From Oceaniglobus trochenteri (GTDB taxonomy: Bacteria > Pseudomonadota > Alphaproteobacteria > Rhodobacterales > Rhodobacteraceae), in NCBI RefSeq assembly GCF_020529025.1, contig NZ_JACNMM010000015.1, positions 31,937 to 95,936 on the forward strand: a stretch of DNA of 64,000 nt. Direction: 5' to 3'. The first letter of the stretch is position 1. Each line of letters opens with the position of its first letter. This document shows positions 61,838 through 64,000 of this stretch, one piece after another. Both the position numbers and the translations under genes were made by a program. The notes beneath the pieces were generated by a model. It saw only the letters and a list, made by a program, of their open reading frames with translations. It was not told the origin of the DNA and did no database searches.

Positions 61838-62826
61838 CCGGCGCGCCGCTCCTGGATGTCACCGACCTGACGGTCAGCCTGCCCCACCCCGATGGCAGCC
61901 GCCTGTTTGCCGTGCGCGATCTGAACCTGCGGGTGGGCGCGGGGCAGATCGCCGGGCTGGCGGGCGAAAGCGGTTCGGGCAAGTCGATCACCTCGCTGGC
62001 GCTGATGGGGCTTCTGCCCGATGGCGCGAAGGTCAGCGGCAGCGCGATGTTCGAGGGGCGGGATCTTCTGTCCATGTCCGCGCGGGACCGGGCGGCGCTG
62101 CGAGGGCGGCAGATGGCAATGATCTTTCAGGATCCGATGACCGCGCTGCACCCGATGCTGTCGATCGGGCGGCAGATGACCGAACACTACCGCCACCATT
62201 TCGCCACTACACAAGCCAAGGCCATGCGCCGCGCCGAAGAGATGCTGGACCTCGTGCGTATCCCCGATCCGCGCGGTGCCCTGAAACGCAGCCCGCACCA
62301 GTTTTCAGGCGGGATGCGCCAGCGGATCGCAATTGCCATGGCCCTGTGTTGCGAACCGACGCTGATCATCGCGGACGAGCCCACGACCGCCCTGGATGTG
62401 ACGGTGCAGGCGGGAATCCTGCGCCTGTTCGAACGTCTCCGCGGTGAGTTGGACCTGTCGGTATTGCTGATCACCCACGATCTTGGGGTGATGTCGGCGG
62501 TCGCCGACCGGGTTTCGGTGATGTATGCCGGGCGGCTGGTGGAAGGTGGCGCGCGCGCCGATGTCCTGACCCGCCCGCGCCATCCTTATACCCACGGGTT
62601 GCTCAACGCCCTGCCCGGCGCGGGAGGCAGCGGCGGGATGCAGACCATTCCCGGCCTGCCGCCCTCCATCGCCACCCATCCTCCCGGCTGTGCGTTTCAT
62701 CCGCGTTGCCCGTTCTGCGCCCCGTCCTGCAAGGTGGACACACCACCGCTTGTGGCGATCAGCGACGACCGACGGATCGCCTGCCCCATCGACCCGCTTG
62801 CCCCGAAAAAGGTCACGGCATCATGA
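61834..62826 (+). CDS. Peptide-type ABC transporter ATP-binding protein (DppD-like), system 2
   Basis: The 330-residue ATPase has Walker A GESGSGKSITS, signature FSGGMRQRIAIAMAL, Walker B LIIADEPTTALD, switch LITHDLG, and the oligo_HPY tail with GCAFHPRCPFCAPSC (Cys cluster). ATG at 61834 overlaps the DppC-like stop; a longer in-frame extension upstream is the shadow of that permease. It pairs with the last ATPase. Confidence 0.9.
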   Translation: MTGAPLLDVTDLTVSLPHPDGSRLFAVRDLNLRVGAGQIAGLAGESGSGKSITSLALMGLLPDGAKVSGSAMFEGRDLLSMSARDRAALRGRQMAMIFQDPMTALHPMLSIGRQMTEHYRHHFATTQAKAMRRAEEMLDLVRIPDPRGALKRSPHQFSGGMRQRIAIAMALCCEPTLIIADEPTTALDVTVQAGILRLFERLRGELDLSVLLITHDLGVMSAVADRVSVMYAGRLVEGGARADVLTRPRHPYTHGLLNALPGAGGSGGMQTIPGLPPSIATHPPGCAFHPRCPFCAPSCKVDTPPLVAISDDRRIACPIDPLAPKKVTAS

Positions 62827-63776
62827 GCCTTCTGGAATTGCGCAATGTGACGGTCAGCTATCCGGGGCCGCGCGGCCAGCCGGTTCACGCCGTGGCGGGC
62901 GCCGATCTGGATGTGCTGGCGGGCCGGGTGACCGCGCTTGTCGGCGAAAGCGGCTGTGGTAAATCCTCGCTGGGCAAGGCGGCAGTGGGGCTTTTGGCCC
63001 CCTCTGGTGGAACGGTGCGGTTTGACGGCGCACCTCTTGGCGCCCTTGGCCGGGGCGCTCGCCCGGAGGCGCAGCGGGCACTTCAGATGGTGTTTCAGGA
63101 TCCCTATTCCTCGCTAAACCCGCGCCGCCGGGTGGGCGCGCAGGTGGCCGACGGCGTGCTGGCCGGCCCCGATGCCGATACCCCCGACATCGACGCCAAG
63201 GTCGGTGAGGTGCTGGAGCGCGTCGGCCTGCCCGCCCGCATCGCCAGCCAGTTCCCGCATGAATTTTCCGGCGGTCAGCGGCAGCGGATCGCCATCGCCC
63301 GCGCCCTGGCCGCGCGACCCCGCTGCATCGTCGCGGACGAACCCATTTCGGCGCTCGATGCCTCGGCGCAGGCGTCGGTCGCGATGCTGCTGGCGGATCT
63401 GGTCAAGGAGACCGGGATGGGCCTGCTGTTCATCTCGCACGACCTGTCCATCGTGCGCCGGATCGCCGATGACATTGCGGTCATGTATCTTGGCAAGATC
63501 GCGGAACGCGGTGCCCCCGACGATCTTTGGCGCGCGCCGCTGCATCCCTATTCCGAAGGGTTGATCGGCGCGATCCCCGAAGCCGACGGCGCCGGTCGCC
63601 TGCCTGCCGACCTGCCCGGCGATGTGGCCGACCCTGCCGAACCGCCGTCGGGGTGCCGGTTTCATCCCCGCTGCCCCATGGCGCAGCGGATCTGCGCGAC
63701 CGACCAGCCGGTCCTGCGCCCATTCGATCCCAACCGCGCGGCCGCCTGCCATTTTGCCGGAGACCGCGCGACCTGA
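62823..63776 (+). CDS. Peptide-type ABC transporter ATP-binding protein (DppF-like), system 2
   Basis: A 317-residue ATPase: Walker A GESGCGKSSLG, signature FSGGQRQRIAIARAL, Walker B CIVADEPISALD, switch FISHDLS, and an oligo_HPY tail GCRFHPRCPMAQRIC. The ATG at 62823 overlaps the previous stop by 4 nt. It is the last gene of the plus operon; a strong hairpin follows. The full transporter is thus SBP-B-C-D-F, complete and intact. Confidence 0.9.
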   Translation: MSLLELRNVTVSYPGPRGQPVHAVAGADLDVLAGRVTALVGESGCGKSSLGKAAVGLLAPSGGTVRFDGAPLGALGRGARPEAQRALQMVFQDPYSSLNPRRRVGAQVADGVLAGPDADTPDIDAKVGEVLERVGLPARIASQFPHEFSGGQRQRIAIARALAARPRCIVADEPISALDASAQASVAMLLADLVKETGMGLLFISHDLSIVRRIADDIAVMYLGKIAERGAPDDLWRAPLHPYSEGLIGAIPEADGAGRLPADLPGDVADPAEPPSGCRFHPRCPMAQRICATDQPVLRPFDPNRAAACHFAGDRAT

Positions 63777-63790
63777 ACCGTCCCGCCACC

Positions 63791-63825
63791 GCGCTTTCAT
63801 CGGTCAGCCGGCCCGATGAAAGCGC
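63791..63825. terminator. Strong hairpin after the second transporter operon
   Basis: GCGCTTTCATCGG and CCGATGAAAGCGC form a perfect 13-bp stem with a 9-base loop, 14 bases after the last stop codon. There is no T-run on either side. It would act as a transcript end barrier or a bidirectional terminator. The remaining bases to 64000 hold only a weak minus-strand frame (HADSEEPERILGRFCLVARY) running toward the edge, which I cannot identify. Confidence 0.6.
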
Positions 63826-64000
63826 GACAAGCCCAGCGGCAATGCCCATGACGGTTGCTAGGTGTTTGATCCCGCGGTTTCGACTGCGAGGATTGATGTT
63901 CAGCAGGAAATAACGCGCGACAAGACAAAAACGGCCAAGAATGCGCTCTGGTTCTTCGGAGTCGGCGTGTCGCAATATGAAAACGCCTCCCAGAATCTGG

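Noticed and set aside
63777..64000. Possible minus-strand gene entering from the right edge (HADSEEPERILGRFCLVARY)
   Set aside because: It runs off the window, has only a TTG start inside it, continues as a shadow of the ATPase gene, and matches nothing I recognise.
1..64000. CRISPR array or replication origin
   Set aside because: No series of regularly spaced repeats and no DnaA-box cluster or partition genes were seen.

Overview
The window is high-GC DNA with tightly packed, overlapping genes. The gene content fits an alphaproteobacterium of the Rhodobacteraceae/Roseobacter type: a Hint-domain protein, a split phnCDE/phnGHIJKLN-DUF1045-phnM set, a bo3 quinol oxidase and several dipeptide-type ABC systems. 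The taxon is inferred from gene content; no marker gene such as rRNA is present.

Left part (1-12.5 kb, mostly minus strand). A cell-envelope group comes first: a membrane glycosyltransferase-like protein cut by the window edge, a SAM methyltransferase and a GtrB/DPM1-like glycosyltransferase. Next is an alcohol-to-acyl-CoA operon (GMC alcohol dehydrogenase, acyl-CoA ligase, aldehyde dehydrogenase, TetR regulator) with a perfect 8+8 bp palindrome in front of it. A siderophore-type iron ABC transporter follows, divergent from a small DUF2218 protein, with a near-palindrome between them.

Middle left (12.5-25 kb). A minus-strand run carries an FMN glutamate-synthase-like membrane protein, a PoxB-type pyruvate:quinone oxidoreductase and cyoABCD. 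This pairs a quinone reductase with a quinol oxidase. tRNA-Leu(UAG) and a Hint-domain protein separate it from a sulfur module: a Crp/Fnr regulator, a SulP transporter and an ETHE1-like MBL protein.

C-P lyase region (25.4-37.8 kb). phnC-D-E1-E2 and a hexapeptide acetyltransferase are followed by a convergent phnF. Divergent from phnF is phnG-H-I-J-K-L-N, then a convergent DUF1045 protein and phnM. A strong terminator-like hairpin lies between phnD and phnE1. No phnP is present; DUF1045, a 2H phosphoesterase-like family, may fill that step.

Mobile debris (37.8-40.4 kb). This holds a serine-recombinase C-terminal remnant, an IS5-family fragment, a complete but decayed IS5-family element in inverted orientation, and an IS21 istA remnant. 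It separates the phn locus from the next block.

Right part (40.4-63.8 kb). Two divergent catabolic operons flank one FCD-type GntR regulator. The minus-strand operon encodes an SBP, two permeases, two ATPases, HyuA, HyuB and an amidohydrolase. The plus-strand operon encodes an M20-family hydrolase without its usual catalytic Glu pair, a phosphotriesterase-family hydrolase, a DapA-family lyase, a 948-residue A-B-C fusion of an Hcn/opine-oxidase-type dehydrogenase, a DUF3830 protein and a second complete peptide-type ABC transporter. A GTATAC-centred motif recurs before three transcription units. The likely substrate is an N-capped, cyclic or peptide-bound amino acid, perhaps hydroxyproline- or hydantoin-like. 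This locus is the best candidate for an undescribed pathway.
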